A stretch of 43,024 bases of DNA from Rhodopirellula sp. (GTDB lineage Bacteria; Planctomycetota; Planctomycetia; Pirellulales; Pirellulaceae), in assembly GCA_002690925.1 (NCBI GenBank), contig NZGD01000082.1:1-43024 (forward strand), given 5' to 3'. This document shows positions 32,860 through 42,506 of the stretch, in pieces. A program made the translations under genes and the position numbers. The number at the start of each line of letters is the position of its first letter. Position 1 is the first letter of the stretch. The notes below the pieces were generated by a model that was not told the origin of the DNA, did not search any database, and saw only the letters and a program-made list of their open reading frames with translations.

Positions 32860-35745
32860 GTGCCCGCACGCATCTACGCGCTCGCAAAAGAACTAAAAGT
32901 TGACAGCAAAGATCTAGTGGATCTTGTCAAGAAAGTCGGTATTACCGGCAAAGGCTCGGCGCTGGCTAGCCTCTCCGATGAGGAGGCTCAGAAAGTTCGA
33001 GACCATTTATCTGGGGCTGGAAAGCCCGAACCCGTCGCTGCGCCAGCAGTCGAGGCCGCTCCGACAGCAGTGCGTGATGTGGTTCCGGCCGAACGGAAAC
33101 ATGTTGCCATCAAAGTAGGGCGAAGTTCGAGCCGAAGTGTTGCACCGGAGAAACCGGTCAAGCCGGCGACGCCCGCCCCAAGGGCTCCGGAGCCAGTCGC
33201 TGAAGTCGCTCCGGCCCCAGTCGCTCCGGCCCCAGTCGCTCCGGCCCCAGTCGCTCCGGCCCCAGTCGCTCCCGCACCGGAAGCAGGGGCTGCTGACGCG
33301 GTGGTTCCGGCTCCGCAGTCGCCAAAATCAGCTTCTTTAGGAAGCCGTATCAAGAGTCGAATGGGAGTTCGGAAAGGTGGTGCGGCCGGTAACGATCCTG
33401 TTGCACCCGTCAGGCGTGATGCGACGGTTTCAGGTGGAAAGATGCGATCCTTGGATCGACCGTCCCCCTCGGGTGAGAAACGCGGTGACTCCGCCAAAGC
33501 GAAACGGCGCGAACCAAGAATCAATGTGAAAATGGCATCTCTGCCAGAGGTCGCGGAGCCAAGGCCGAGTAAGCAAGCGAGCGGTGAGCCCAAAGCACAG
33601 AAGCCAGACGTCAAGCTCAGTAAAGACGTCATTGCAGGGCACCGGCAGGGGATGCGAGCACCCCTGGAGGAACTCGCGAAAGAGGACAAAGATAGCAAGC
33701 GCTCTGCTGCCGCAAAGCGTGGTTCTGGCCTTAGTGGATTCACGGGTGAGAAAAAGCGTGAGGCCGGAGAAGAAGACAAACCAAGACGCAAGCTGGCTGG
33801 GATGGCGAGCCCTCGTGCAGAGCGTGTTCGTGGTAAAGGACGCGGGCGAGCGGCGATTGATCAAAGTGGCGGCTATGGTTCTCGTCAGGGACGCTCGTCC
33901 CGTCACGGACACAAGCGTCGTAAGGGAGTCAATACGGCGGCGCCAAGAAAAGATGCGGTGGTTCTCGAACTGCCCTGCACCATTCGCTCGTTCTCTGAGG
34001 CTGCAGGTGCCCCTGTTGGAAAGGTGCTTGCAACTTTGATGGGTATGGGGTTGCAGGTTGGATTGAATATCAACTCCGAACTTGATCTCGAGACAGCCGA
34101 AATGATTGCGGCCGAAATGGAGTTGCAGATTGAGCTGAAGGCCTCGGAAACTCTTGAAGATTCTCTGATCACAGGGTTGGAAGAGCAGGAAGATGATCCC
34201 GATACGCTGGTGTCACGAGCTCCAATCGTGACGTTCCTCGGGCACGTCGACCACGGAAAAACCAGCCTGCTGGATTACCTGATCGGGATTGATGTTGTCA
34301 GTGGGGAAGCGGGTGGAATCACTCAGCACATCCGCGCCTACGAAGTTGAAAAAGATGGCCGGAGCGTAACGTTTGTTGATACTCCTGGTCACGAAGCCTT
34401 CACCGAAATGCGTGCTCGCGGTGCGAATGTCACTGATATTGCAGTTCTTGTTGTGGCTGCCGATGACGGAATCATGCCGCAGACTGAAGAAGCGATTAGC
34501 CACGCGAAGGCAGCAGAAGTGCCGATCGTCGTTGCAATGAATAAGATCGATCTTGAAGGTGTCGACTCAAATCGAGTCATGACGCAACTTACAGAGCATC
34601 AACTCACGCCCAGCGAATGGGGTGGAGATGTTGAGGTTGTGCCAACCAGTGCAATCAAAGGCATTGGTATGGACGAGTTGCTGGAAACGCTTCTCACCAT
34701 TGCCGAGCTGAATGAGTATCAGGCAAATCCGGATCGCACTGCTCTTGGTGTGTGTCTCGAGTCCGAGCAGCAGGGAGATCGTGGTGTTGTCGCGAAATTG
34801 ATCGTTCAGAATGGAACATTGAACGTCGGTGATGTGTTGGTTTGTGGTGCATCGCATGGTCGTGTCCGGGCAATGTCTGACACGCTCACCGGGGAAGCCT
34901 TGGAAACTGCTGGTCCAAGTACCCCTGTTAATGTAATGGGCTTCGATGAAGCACCCGGAGCTGGTGAACGGTTCCATGTGCTCGATGACATAAGCAAGGC
35001 ACGCGAAATTGCCGGCAGTCGTGCTCACGCAAGTAGCCAGGAAAACCTCTCAGGTGTGACCACGAAAGTTTCCTTTGAAAACTTCCAGGAAATGCTGCAG
35101 GAAGGCCGCCTCGGTCAGCAGGAGGAAAAGGCCAAATTGAACTTGATCGTCCGAGCAGATGTAAAGGGTTCACTTGAAGCGATTGATAAAGAACTCAGCA
35201 AGCTTGATAACCCGGAAGTTGAGGTTCGCGTACTGCAGCGAAGCGTAGGTGGTGTAACCTTGGCTGACGTTACTTTGGCTTCAGCGTCTGATGCCGTGAT
35301 TGCAGCTTTCAATGTGATCCCGGATGAGCAGGCTCGGTCGCTTGCCGATGAACGTAATGTTGAAGTGCGGCGTTACGACGTGATCTACAAGTTGACTGAC
35401 GATATCAAGGCGATGATCGAAGGTCGATTGAAGCCTGAAGAACGCATTGTGGAATTGGGGCGTGCTCTCGTTAAGCAGGTGTTCTCGATTAGTCGTGTAG
35501 GAAGTATCGCAGGGTGTTATGTTGCTCAGGGATCCATTAAGCGTGGGTGTCGAATCCGGGTTAACCGTGATGGTCGAACGATCGGGGACTACCCGCTGGA
35601 TTCTCTTAAACGCATTAAGGAAGACGTGAAGGAAGTGCCTCGCGGTATGGAGTGCGGTATCCGCCTGTCAGGTTTCAATGATATTAAACAGGATGATGTT
35701 CTTGAAGCTTATCGAATCGAAGAGGTTGCACGAACGCTCGATTGA
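32860..35745 (+). CDS. infB: Translation initiation factor IF-2
   Basis: IF-2 is the GTPase that delivers initiator tRNA to the 30S subunit and promotes subunit joining. The 961-residue product has an N-terminal IF2_N domain ([25 protein letters not shown]). A long Pro/Ala/Lys-rich linker with a (PAPVA)4 repeat follows, then a second IF2_N-like domain (about 365-440, [23 protein letters not shown]). The G domain begins near 455: G1 GHVDHGKT (461-468), then GGITQHI, DTPGHE, NKID and SAIKG. Domains II to IV close the protein. The start is GTG. It follows nusA, the usual order, although a 325-base gap separates them and the customary ylxR-type gene is missing. Confidence 0.98.
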   Translation: MPARIYALAKELKVDSKDLVDLVKKVGITGKGSALASLSDEEAQKVRDHLSGAGKPEPVAAPAVEAAPTAVRDVVPAERKHVAIKVGRSSSRSVAPEKPVKPATPAPRAPEPVAEVAPAPVAPAPVAPAPVAPAPVAPAPEAGAADAVVPAPQSPKSASLGSRIKSRMGVRKGGAAGNDPVAPVRRDATVSGGKMRSLDRPSPSGEKRGDSAKAKRREPRINVKMASLPEVAEPRPSKQASGEPKAQKPDVKLSKDVIAGHRQGMRAPLEELAKEDKDSKRSAAAKRGSGLSGFTGEKKREAGEEDKPRRKLAGMASPRAERVRGKGRGRAAIDQSGGYGSRQGRSSRHGHKRRKGVNTAAPRKDAVVLELPCTIRSFSEAAGAPVGKVLATLMGMGLQVGLNINSELDLETAEMIAAEMELQIELKASETLEDSLITGLEEQEDDPDTLVSRAPIVTFLGHVDHGKTSLLDYLIGIDVVSGEAGGITQHIRAYEVEKDGRSVTFVDTPGHEAFTEMRARGANVTDIAVLVVAADDGIMPQTEEAISHAKAAEVPIVVAMNKIDLEGVDSNRVMTQLTEHQLTPSEWGGDVEVVPTSAIKGIGMDELLETLLTIAELNEYQANPDRTALGVCLESEQQGDRGVVAKLIVQNGTLNVGDVLVCGASHGRVRAMSDTLTGEALETAGPSTPVNVMGFDEAPGAGERFHVLDDISKAREIAGSRAHASSQENLSGVTTKVSFENFQEMLQEGRLGQQEEKAKLNLIVRADVKGSLEAIDKELSKLDNPEVEVRVLQRSVGGVTLADVTLASASDAVIAAFNVIPDEQARSLADERNVEVRRYDVIYKLTDDIKAMIEGRLKPEERIVELGRALVKQVFSISRVGSIAGCYVAQGSIKRGCRIRVNRDGRTIGDYPLDSLKRIKEDVKEVPRGMECGIRLSGFNDIKQDDVLEAYRIEEVARTLD
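33211..33270 (+). repeat. Four tandem 15-bp repeats in infB
   Basis: The unit CCGGCCCCAGTCGCT occurs four times without mismatch at 33211, 33226, 33241 and 33256, coding for repeated PAPVA in the IF-2 linker. The identity at the DNA level points to recent slippage expansion; copy number may differ between strains. Confidence 0.95.
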
Positions 35746-36087
35746 CATTTCCCGAGTACCAGTTGGCTTGCAACGGCACACGTCCTGCGGGATCTGAAAT
35801 AGAGAAACTGAAATGAAAGGCTACTGCCGCTGAATGGCGCAGCAAGCAAGGAACTCTGTGATCAAAACGCCTGTTTGGATGTTCCCGAAGAATAGAAACA
35901 GCAGGCTAACAGGGTGAGGGCGGGTTGGCGGCAGAGAACTAATGGCAATGACATTGACGTGTCAGACTGGCCCAACTCAGCACACGATTCACCCTTTGCC
36001 CGTTCACCCTTGAACTGCCACTAATCGACTGCCACTACTAGATCGTGTAATCGTAATCCCCGTTCATCCCCAACCCACTTATCCGCT
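35746..36087. other. infB-rbfA intergenic region with direct repeats
   Basis: The 342 bases contain no supported gene. Near the 3' end are two pairs of direct repeats: TTCACCCTT at 35988-35996 and 36003-36011 (period 15), and ACTGCCACTA at 36014-36023 and 36028-36037 (period 14). No strong promoter or terminator was recognised. Confidence 0.45.
35988..36037 (+). repeat. Two adjacent pairs of short direct repeats in the rbfA leader
   Basis: TTCACCCTT is repeated with a 15-base period, followed at once by ACTGCCACTA repeated with a 14-base period. They could be binding sites or simple duplications. Function is unknown. Confidence 0.5.
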
Positions 36088-36609
36088 GTGACCAGTAGAC
36101 GTTTGTTAAAAGCAGCCGAAGCCATCAGAGAGGTGGTGGCTGCTTCGATTTTGACTGAATTGCGAGATCCACGTGTGCAGGATGTGACCGTGGTCGGTGT
36201 CAAAGTCAGTCCTGATATGCGAGAAGCACAGGTTGCGGTCAGCATCATGGGAGATGAATCACAGCAGCAACTGTCCTTGAGGGGATTGCAGAATGCTGCG
36301 GGATTTTTACAAAGTCGAATTGCTTCGCGAATTGAGGCAAGGTACACCCCGCGTCTGCAATTTGTGATTGATAAAGGCATTCAGCATTCTCTCTTGGTCG
36401 GTGAGATCCTCGAGAAAATCAAGCGAGAGAATGATGAGCCCGAGCAGGGTGAACTCAATGAACCGAAAACAAGCGAAGGCGATTCGCATGGCTCAGAAGA
36501 AGCCAATCCAACTACTGCTGCTGAACAAACTGGCTTATCTGAGAGCAAGGTGTCGACGACCAGCACTTCTGAAAGCCAGGCAGTTCCAAGCGACCCACCC
36601 ACTCAATAG
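36088..36609 (+). CDS. rbfA: Ribosome-binding factor A with acidic/Ser-Thr tail
   Basis: RbfA is a KH-like factor for late maturation of the 30S subunit and 16S rRNA 5' end. Residues 1-112 match the family: RRLLKAAEAIREVVAASILTEL, DPRVQDVTVVGVKVSPDMREAQVAVS, and the closing ARYTPRLQFVIDKGIQHSLLVGEILEKI. Residues 113-173 are a low-complexity tail rich in Glu, Ser and Thr that is not part of the usual fold (about 115-135 residues in most bacteria). The start is GTG 36088, at the very beginning of the conserved region. Its position after infB is the standard order. Confidence 0.94.
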   Translation: MTSRRLLKAAEAIREVVAASILTELRDPRVQDVTVVGVKVSPDMREAQVAVSIMGDESQQQLSLRGLQNAAGFLQSRIASRIEARYTPRLQFVIDKGIQHSLLVGEILEKIKRENDEPEQGELNEPKTSEGDSHGSEEANPTTAAEQTGLSESKVSTTSTSESQAVPSDPPTQ

Positions 36610-36681
36610 CCCTAATCTCAAACAAAATCGTGATCGCGATGCGATCCTACCCATCAGTACCCTCTGATCTGACAAAACAAG

Positions 36682-38136
36682 ATGTCTGCAAGTAAGCGTG
36701 CAACCCTGATCGGCAAACTCAATACTGCCCTCAAAAAACATTACAAACCATTGCCAACGCAGCCTGCTCGTCCTCTGCTGGAGCATGTGTTGTATGCGTC
36801 CCTTTTGGAAAATGCTCCAGCTGAATTAGCTGACGAGGGCATGGCTAAGTGTGAGCAGGAGTTTTATGACTGGAACGAGGTGCGTGTTACCACCGTCACA
36901 GAGTTGGCTCAGGTTCTTTCGAGGTTGCCCGAACCTTTGGTCGCTGCTCGCCGGTTGAAGAGTAACCTGCAGGCTATTTTCGAAGAGTTTTACACGTTTG
37001 ACTTGGATCATCTTAAGAAAGAAAATCTCGGCAAGGCTGTGAACAAATTTGAGAAGATGCCGGGCATGACTCCCTTTGTGCTTAGCTACACGGTGCAGCA
37101 TGGTCTGGGAGGGCATTCGATTCCCGTCGATTACTCTGCCATGGTGATCATGTTGAGTACGGAAATCGCATCACAGCCAGAGGCTTCGGGCGGTAAGGTG
37201 CCTGGGTTGGAACGGGCGATTCCCAAGAGCAAGGGGATTGAATTTGCAGGCTTATTGCACCAAGCAGCAGTTGCATTGAACAAGAATTTGAAAGACAAAG
37301 CTGCGCGAGCGTTTATCGACGCCGTTAATAAGGGCTCGAGCCAACGGCTTGATGACTGGCTTGCAAGTAAAAAGGCGGCTAAGAAAAGAGTTCTTGATCG
37401 TAAGGTCGAGGAGAAAGCAGCCGCAAAAGCGGCAGCGGAAGCGGCTGCCCTTGCTGCGATCGAAGCTGCGAAAAATCCACCCAAGAAGAAGAAGGCGAAA
37501 GAACCGACCAGGAAAGAGGTGCCGGCTGCTGAGGCAGCCGCTAGAGAGACAGCTAAAGCAGCTGCCAAGAAAGCAGCTGCGGATAAGGCTGCCAAGAAAA
37601 GTGCACCAGCGCCTGTAAAGAAGGCTGTTCCGGCAAAGAAATCGGCAGCCAAGAGTGGTTCTGCGAAAAAGCCAGCGAAGAAGGCGGTTAAAACGACCAC
37701 ACCAGCGAAGAAGGCGGTTAAAACGACCACGCCAGCGAAGAAGGCGGCTAAAAAGACCACACCAGTTAAGAAGGCTGCGTCTGCAAAGAAAACAACACCG
37801 AGCAAAAAGCCCGCGAAGAAACCTTCGAAGAAGAAGCCGGCTCCAGCAAAGAAAGCGACACCCGCCAAGAAGGTCAGCAAGAAGACCGCTCAAGCCAAGA
37901 AAACTTCGAAGAAAGTTGCCAAGAAAACTTCGAAGAAAGTTGCCAAGAAAACTTCGAAGAAAGTTGCCAAGAAAACCACCAAGAAAGCATCGAAAAAGGT
38001 AGCAGCCACCAAAAAAGCCTCGCCAGCCAAGAAGAAAACAGCTGCGAAAAAGACTGCACCCAAGCCAAAACCAGCTAAAAAAACCACTTCCAAAAAATCA
38101 ACGAACCGGAAATTGACCAAGCGTAAGCCACGTTGA
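36682..38136 (+). CDS. HhH-GPD (endonuclease III-like) domain fused to a histone H1-like Lys/Ala/Pro tail
   Basis: The 484-residue product has two parts. Residues about 25-205 resemble the helical core of endonuclease III-type glycosylases. FEKMPGMTPFVLSYTV fits the helix-hairpin-helix, and HSIPVDYSAMVI fits the strand-to-helix segment with the catalytic Asp. Asp150 lies 18 residues after Phe132, the same spacing as Lys120-Asp138 in E. coli Nth, so the lyase Lys is replaced by Phe while the Asp is kept. No C-terminal Cys cluster for 4Fe-4S is present. Residues about 230-484 are a strongly basic tail (KKPAKK, TTPAKKAVK, TSKKVAKK) like histone H1 and bacterial HctB/AlgP tails. It probably binds DNA as a nucleoid or repair protein. 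The order rbfA - this gene - yebC suggests co-transcription. Confidence 0.75.
   Translation: MSASKRATLIGKLNTALKKHYKPLPTQPARPLLEHVLYASLLENAPAELADEGMAKCEQEFYDWNEVRVTTVTELAQVLSRLPEPLVAARRLKSNLQAIFEEFYTFDLDHLKKENLGKAVNKFEKMPGMTPFVLSYTVQHGLGGHSIPVDYSAMVIMLSTEIASQPEASGGKVPGLERAIPKSKGIEFAGLLHQAAVALNKNLKDKAARAFIDAVNKGSSQRLDDWLASKKAAKKRVLDRKVEEKAAAKAAAEAAALAAIEAAKNPPKKKKAKEPTRKEVPAAEAAARETAKAAAKKAAADKAAKKSAPAPVKKAVPAKKSAAKSGSAKKPAKKAVKTTTPAKKAVKTTTPAKKAAKKTTPVKKAASAKKTTPSKKPAKKPSKKKPAPAKKATPAKKVSKKTAQAKKTSKKVAKKTSKKVAKKTSKKVAKKTTKKASKKVAATKKASPAKKKTAAKKTAPKPKPAKKTTSKKSTNRKLTKRKPR
37675..37764 (+). repeat. Three 30-bp tandem repeats in the basic tail
   Basis: The unit starts GCGAAGAAGGCGGTTAAAAC and is repeated at 37675, 37705 and 37735. 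The second copy differs by one base and the third by two, giving AKKAVKTTTP twice and AKKAAKKTTP. They mark expansion of the tail by duplication. Confidence 0.9.
37897..37968 (+). repeat. Three perfect 24-bp tandem repeats in the basic tail
   Basis: The unit beginning AAGAAAACTTCGAAGAAAGT is present three times without mismatch (37897, 37921, 37945) and encodes KKTSKKVA. Identity including third positions suggests recent slippage or selection for the repeat. Confidence 0.95.
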
Positions 38137-38240
38137 GCCCCGGGCCGGTACTCGTGTTATCTTTTTGTAGTGACGACTTCGGTGGACACTGCCCGGAGTC
38201 ATCGAGTGATTCAACTCTCCAGTAATTGATAAGATCTGAT

Positions 38241-38987
38241 ATGGCAGGACATTCAAAGTGGGCCAATATCCAGCACCGCAAAGGACGCGTGGATGCCCAG
38301 CGAGGTAAGCTTTGGAGCAAGTTAAGTAAGGGGATTATCGTCGCTGCAAAAAGCGGTGGCGGAGATCCCAATGCAAATTTCCGATTGCGGAAAGCGATTG
38401 ATGATGCCAAGGCAGTCAGCATGCCCAAAGACAACATCGCTCGTGCCATCAAACGGGGAACCGGTGAGTTGGCTGGTGGAGATCTTGAGGAAATTCTTTA
38501 CGAAGGCTACGGGCCTGGTGGTGTTGCGGTGATGTGTGAAACACTCACTGACAATCGGAATCGAACTGGTCCTGAATTGCGATCCATCTTCTCCAAGTTG
38601 GGTGGTGAAATCGGTAAGTCTGGGTGTGTTTCCTACCTCTTTGAACGAAAAGGCTTATTCGTTTTTGACGCCGAGGCCGTTGATGAAGAAACAGTAATGG
38701 AAGTCGCCCTCGAGAACGGTGGTGACGATGTAGAGAGCACTGAGGACGGAAAACTGCAGGTGACTTGTTCACCTGATCAGTTTCAGAACTTGGAAGATGC
38801 ACTGCAAAAGGCAGAACTGACCATGGAGGTCAAGGAAGTGACGCGTTTGCCTCAGACGACAGTTGATGTCGAGTCAAATATTGCCAGAAAAGTGATTCGG
38901 CTGCTTGAAGCGATTGATGAGCATGATGACGTGCAAACAGTGAGCACAAACCTGAATATTCCTGATGATGTGATGGACGAAGACTGA
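38241..38987 (+). CDS. YebC/PmpR family regulator
   Basis: The product is 248 residues, the family's normal length, starting MAGHSKWANIQHRKGRVDAQRGKLWSKLSK as nearly all members do. Other landmarks are NFRLRKAIDDAKAVSMPKDNIARAIKRGTG, YEGYGPGGVAVMCETLTDNRNRT and the acidic C-terminal EAIDEHDDVQTVSTN. YebC proteins were described as DNA-binding transcriptional regulators and more recently as ribosome-associated factors easing translation of difficult (for example proline-rich) stretches. A translation role would suit a neighbourhood of nusA, infB and rbfA. ATG 38241 is chosen over an in-frame TTG at 38226 because the family starts at MAGHSKW. No ribosome site is evident. Confidence 0.96.
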   Translation: MAGHSKWANIQHRKGRVDAQRGKLWSKLSKGIIVAAKSGGGDPNANFRLRKAIDDAKAVSMPKDNIARAIKRGTGELAGGDLEEILYEGYGPGGVAVMCETLTDNRNRTGPELRSIFSKLGGEIGKSGCVSYLFERKGLFVFDAEAVDEETVMEVALENGGDDVESTEDGKLQVTCSPDQFQNLEDALQKAELTMEVKEVTRLPQTTVDVESNIARKVIRLLEAIDEHDDVQTVSTNLNIPDDVMDED

Positions 38988-39258
38988 CATATCATGGCTA
39001 CGGTAGTCGCAGCAGTGCATTCCATAGGCTCCCTCTGCGGTGCAGCTTTTTGTTTTGGGTTGTAGGTAAGCTTGCCTTGCATTGAGGTCGAAGAAATCGG
39101 CCGAATGTGGCGACGAAGTGGAACAATTGACGCCATGTGAAATTTGGGTGCGCCGGATTGCAGGTGGCTTCCCTCGTCGTGCGTTTTTTTGCGAGTCTGC
39201 GGCTTTCTGTGCGGCTTTCTGTCCAGATTTCTGTGCGGTGCCTCCCCGCGTTAGGGAA

Positions 39259-42200
39259 TCAGTCAGCTTTGTCCGCGACTGAAACACCAACTAACGCAAG
39301 GACGCTGGTGTACAGCGAGTAGAAGGTTGGGACCAGTAGCAGCACGAGAAATGTTGCAAGAGCCAGGCCGAATGCAAGGCTCGCGGCCATAGGGATCAGC
39401 AGTTGCGCCTGAAATGACCGTTCGAGCATCAACGGGATCAGGCCAGCGATCGTCGTCATGCTGGTGAGCATGATGGGCCGAAAACGACGTTCCCCGGATT
39501 CCATGAGTGCTTCCCGGATGGGAACGCCATCTCGTATTCGTGTGTTGATGAAATCGATAAGTACGATCGAGTCGTTGATAACGACTCCAGAGAGTGCAAC
39601 CAGTCCAAACATGCTGAATAGCGTGAGCGGAAGACCGAGTAGGGCATGACCCCATACTGCTCCAATCATACCGAACGGTACGATTGCCAGAATCAGAAGC
39701 GGTTGGATATAGCTTCGGAATTGGAGTACCAGCAGCACGAACATTGCCAGCACTGCGATGCCAAACCCTCGCATCAGGCTGCTAACAGAATCGCGGCTCT
39801 GTTCACGTTGTCCCTCCCATCGAAAACTGACTGCGGGGAAAGATTTCTTCCAGATCTCTACATAGTTGTCCTGAAGCTCATCGATGATCCGATTTGCATT
39901 CGATTTTGTCTCATCAAGGTCAGCAGAAATGGTGATGGATCGCATCTGGTCGACACGGTTGATTTCGGAGAAGCCCCGTTGGTAGTCGATTTCCGCGAGC
40001 TCGGTGATGGGGCGTTCTGCTCCATCGGCAGTGCGGATTCTGATTTCACGAAAATCAACCAGACTGCCCCTTTCATCTTCCGGGTATCGCACCATCAGTT
40101 TGACATCGTGTCGACCCCGTTGCAGTCGCATGACTTCGGCCCCGAAGTAGGCATTGCGAACTGTGTTGCCGAGGTCAGTGGGGGTCACGCCGGTGGCGAG
40201 GGCTCTGTCTTTGACACGGAACTGGAATTCCCATTTGCCAGGTGTGTTGTCATCGGCAATGTCGTAGACGCCCGCAAATTTGCCGAGCTGGGTTTTGACG
40301 GTTTCTGTGGCTGCCAGTAACTGTTCTACATCATCACTGGGAGCCAGTAACTTGAATTCAATAGCTTTACCACCCGGACCCACGCCAACCGAGCCGTATG
40401 TGATGCGATCGGCGCCGGGAAACGTGCCTGCTTCTTCCCGCCAAAGGGCCAGCAGATCATCGCTGTGAATATCCCGGATTTCTGTATCGAACAACTCGGC
40501 AAAGATCTGTCCAACGTGGCTCCCGGATCCTCCGCCACCTGCCGCATTCTGAAGGTTTGAGATCGTGCCGACATCGCGGTAAGTAAGCCTGACCGGGCCT
40601 GTGCCCTGCCCTTCTACTTCGGAGTTGTAAATTTCTTCGATGGGGATTCCGGTTTTCTGAGATCGCTCTTGGGCAATTCTTTCGGAAACCGTGTTAAGAG
40701 CATCGAGCATTTTTCGAGTTGCGTTATCCGTCTCCTCCGCTGTTGTGCCATCAGGAAAAGCAATGGTTGCCTGTAGATTATTGTTGTCTGATTTCGGAAA
40801 CAGGATGGACGGAACAACACCACCACGGATCATACCACCGGTAATGATGAACAACATGCCCGCTGCAGCCAGTGGCACAGCAGGATGTCTGAGCGAAAAT
40901 GCCAATGCAGGAAGATAAATGGCTTTGCATATCCAGTCCAGACCTCGGCCTGCTCGAGGACTCAGCCAACTCAACGCCATGCCCAAGGGGCGCAGCGGGT
41001 AGGTCAAAATCGACAACCAGCGAAAGAAACCTGCATGACGATGAGACAGGTGACAAGGTAACACAAAGATGCTTTCCCAGAGCGATATCGCCAGCATGGC
41101 GATCACGGCAAAAGGAATCACTGCCATGAATTTTCCCATCACTCCAGAGACGAAGAACATCGGAGCGAATGCGATAATTGTCGTGGTTACGGAAGCCGTC
41201 ACGCTGGGCATGACTTCCACTGTTCCGTCAATGGCAGCTTGGACCAGTGATTTTTTCATCTGCATGTGTGCGTAGATGTTCTCACCGATCACGATGGCAT
41301 CATCCACAACAATACCCAACGCGACAAGAAAAGAGAACAGGCTTAGCATGTTGAGGGTTTGGTCGCCCCACGCAAGCACAGCACCAGCGCCCAAAATCGA
41401 GATGGGGATTCCCAGTGCGACCCAGAAGGCCAGTCGCATTTCAAGAAAAAGTGTGAGTACCAAAAATACAAGCAGCAAGCCAGAGAATCCATTTCGCAGC
41501 AGAAGGGCCAAACGCCCTCTGACTTCTTTACTGCTGTCACCCCAAACTTCAAATCGGTATCCGGGCGGTAACTTCTTTTCAGCGACGTAAGCTTTCACTG
41601 CGTCCACCATTGCCAGAAGGTCCTCCGTCTTGGCTCGCTCGACGTTTACGACCATGGCCGGTTCACCGTTGATTTCACTCACCGCGGTGTTGTCTTGAAA
41701 GTTGTCTCGGACCTTCCCCAGATCGTTGACGGTCAAAACCACACCACTGGCGTCTGTGATTAGAGGTAATTCGCCAATCTCCTTGCCGACCCGGCGTTTG
41801 TTTTTGGCTCTCAAAAGAATCTCCTGGCCATCCGCTCTCAGTTGTCCGCCAGGAAGTTCAATGTTTCGGTCACGTAGAATATTGGCAACGTTTTGCAGAG
41901 AGAGACCGTAACTGCGGAGTGTTGCCTCTGGGATTTCGACATCGATTTGAAACGGACGCGTACCCATCATGGACGCTGACGAAACAGCAGGAAGTCCCAA
42001 AACGTCATCTCGGACTTCCTCGGCAACTTCACGCAGTTTCCACTCCGCTTCGGGAGAACGCTGGTCAGGACCAACGATTCCAACTCGGATGGCAGCATCG
42101 CGGAAAGTAATCTGCTGAATAAGTGGGTCTTCTGCGAGTGCTGGGAAGCTTGGGATGCGATCTACTTCACGATCGATTTCCGCCATTACTTTTTGAACAT

Positions 42201-42504
42201 CTCGTACATCGCTGCGCAGTTCGGCGAGCACGAATCCCGAGCCCTCCTGCGCGATGGAAGTCACCTTCTTGATTCCATCAATCGATCGAATCGCCTCTTC
42301 GATTTTTTGACAGATTGCCTCCTCGCAATCTTGAGGCGTGGCACCTGGATACGGCACCGTGATCATGACAATTTCAAGTTCGAAAGCCGGGAATACTTCA
42401 CGCCGCATATCCCAGAGGGAATAACCGCCAACCAACATCAAGCCCAGCATGAGTACATTCATTCCAGGTGAATTGGTAATCGCCCACGCCACAAGACGCT
42501 TCAT
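39259..42504 (-). CDS. RND family efflux transporter permease (AcrB/HAE1-like)
   Basis: This is a 1081-residue inner-membrane proton-driven pump with the RND layout. Helix 1 (MNVLMLGLMLVGGYSLWDM) is followed by a large periplasmic porter loop, helices 2-6 (about 335-500), a second porter loop and helices 8-12. The proton-relay region of helix 4 reads FLVALGIVVDDAIVIGENIYAH with the paired Asp. Its counterpart in helix 10 is LVALSGVVINDSIVLIDFIN. The DMRREVFPAFELEIVMITVPYPGATPQDCEE start is typical of the hydrophobe/amphiphile branch in environmental bacteria. AGGAG within the end of the adaptor frame precedes the ATG, and only two bases separate the genes. The outer-membrane partner is not in the window. 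Confidence 0.95.
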   Translation of the reverse strand: MKRLVAWAITNSPGMNVLMLGLMLVGGYSLWDMRREVFPAFELEIVMITVPYPGATPQDCEEAICQKIEEAIRSIDGIKKVTSIAQEGSGFVLAELRSDVRDVQKVMAEIDREVDRIPSFPALAEDPLIQQITFRDAAIRVGIVGPDQRSPEAEWKLREVAEEVRDDVLGLPAVSSASMMGTRPFQIDVEIPEATLRSYGLSLQNVANILRDRNIELPGGQLRADGQEILLRAKNKRRVGKEIGELPLITDASGVVLTVNDLGKVRDNFQDNTAVSEINGEPAMVVNVERAKTEDLLAMVDAVKAYVAEKKLPPGYRFEVWGDSSKEVRGRLALLLRNGFSGLLLVFLVLTLFLEMRLAFWVALGIPISILGAGAVLAWGDQTLNMLSLFSFLVALGIVVDDAIVIGENIYAHMQMKKSLVQAAIDGTVEVMPSVTASVTTTIIAFAPMFFVSGVMGKFMAVIPFAVIAMLAISLWESIFVLPCHLSHRHAGFFRWLSILTYPLRPLGMALSWLSPRAGRGLDWICKAIYLPALAFSLRHPAVPLAAAGMLFIITGGMIRGGVVPSILFPKSDNNNLQATIAFPDGTTAEETDNATRKMLDALNTVSERIAQERSQKTGIPIEEIYNSEVEGQGTGPVRLTYRDVGTISNLQNAAGGGGSGSHVGQIFAELFDTEIRDIHSDDLLALWREEAGTFPGADRITYGSVGVGPGGKAIEFKLLAPSDDVEQLLAATETVKTQLGKFAGVYDIADDNTPGKWEFQFRVKDRALATGVTPTDLGNTVRNAYFGAEVMRLQRGRHDVKLMVRYPEDERGSLVDFREIRIRTADGAERPITELAEIDYQRGFSEINRVDQMRSITISADLDETKSNANRIIDELQDNYVEIWKKSFPAVSFRWEGQREQSRDSVSSLMRGFGIAVLAMFVLLVLQFRSYIQPLLILAIVPFGMIGAVWGHALLGLPLTLFSMFGLVALSGVVINDSIVLIDFINTRIRDGVPIREALMESGERRFRPIMLTSMTTIAGLIPLMLERSFQAQLLIPMAASLAFGLALATFLVLLLVPTFYSLYTSVLALVGVSVADKAD

Positions 42505-42506
42505 AA

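Noticed and set aside
32988..33791. 267-codon antisense frame inside infB
   Set aside because: It lies opposite the low-complexity IF-2 linker, carries the mirror of the 15-bp repeats and has no recognisable domain.
37131..37880. 249-codon antisense open frame rich in Phe/Ala/Gly
   Set aside because: It is the complement of the lysine-rich tail; the repeated FFAGVVF pattern is the mirror of AAG/GCC codons and matches no membrane protein family.
39030..39060. CTGC-GGT-GCAG followed by CTTTTTGTTTT as the yebC terminator
   Set aside because: The stem is only four pairs with a three-base loop; too weak to call.
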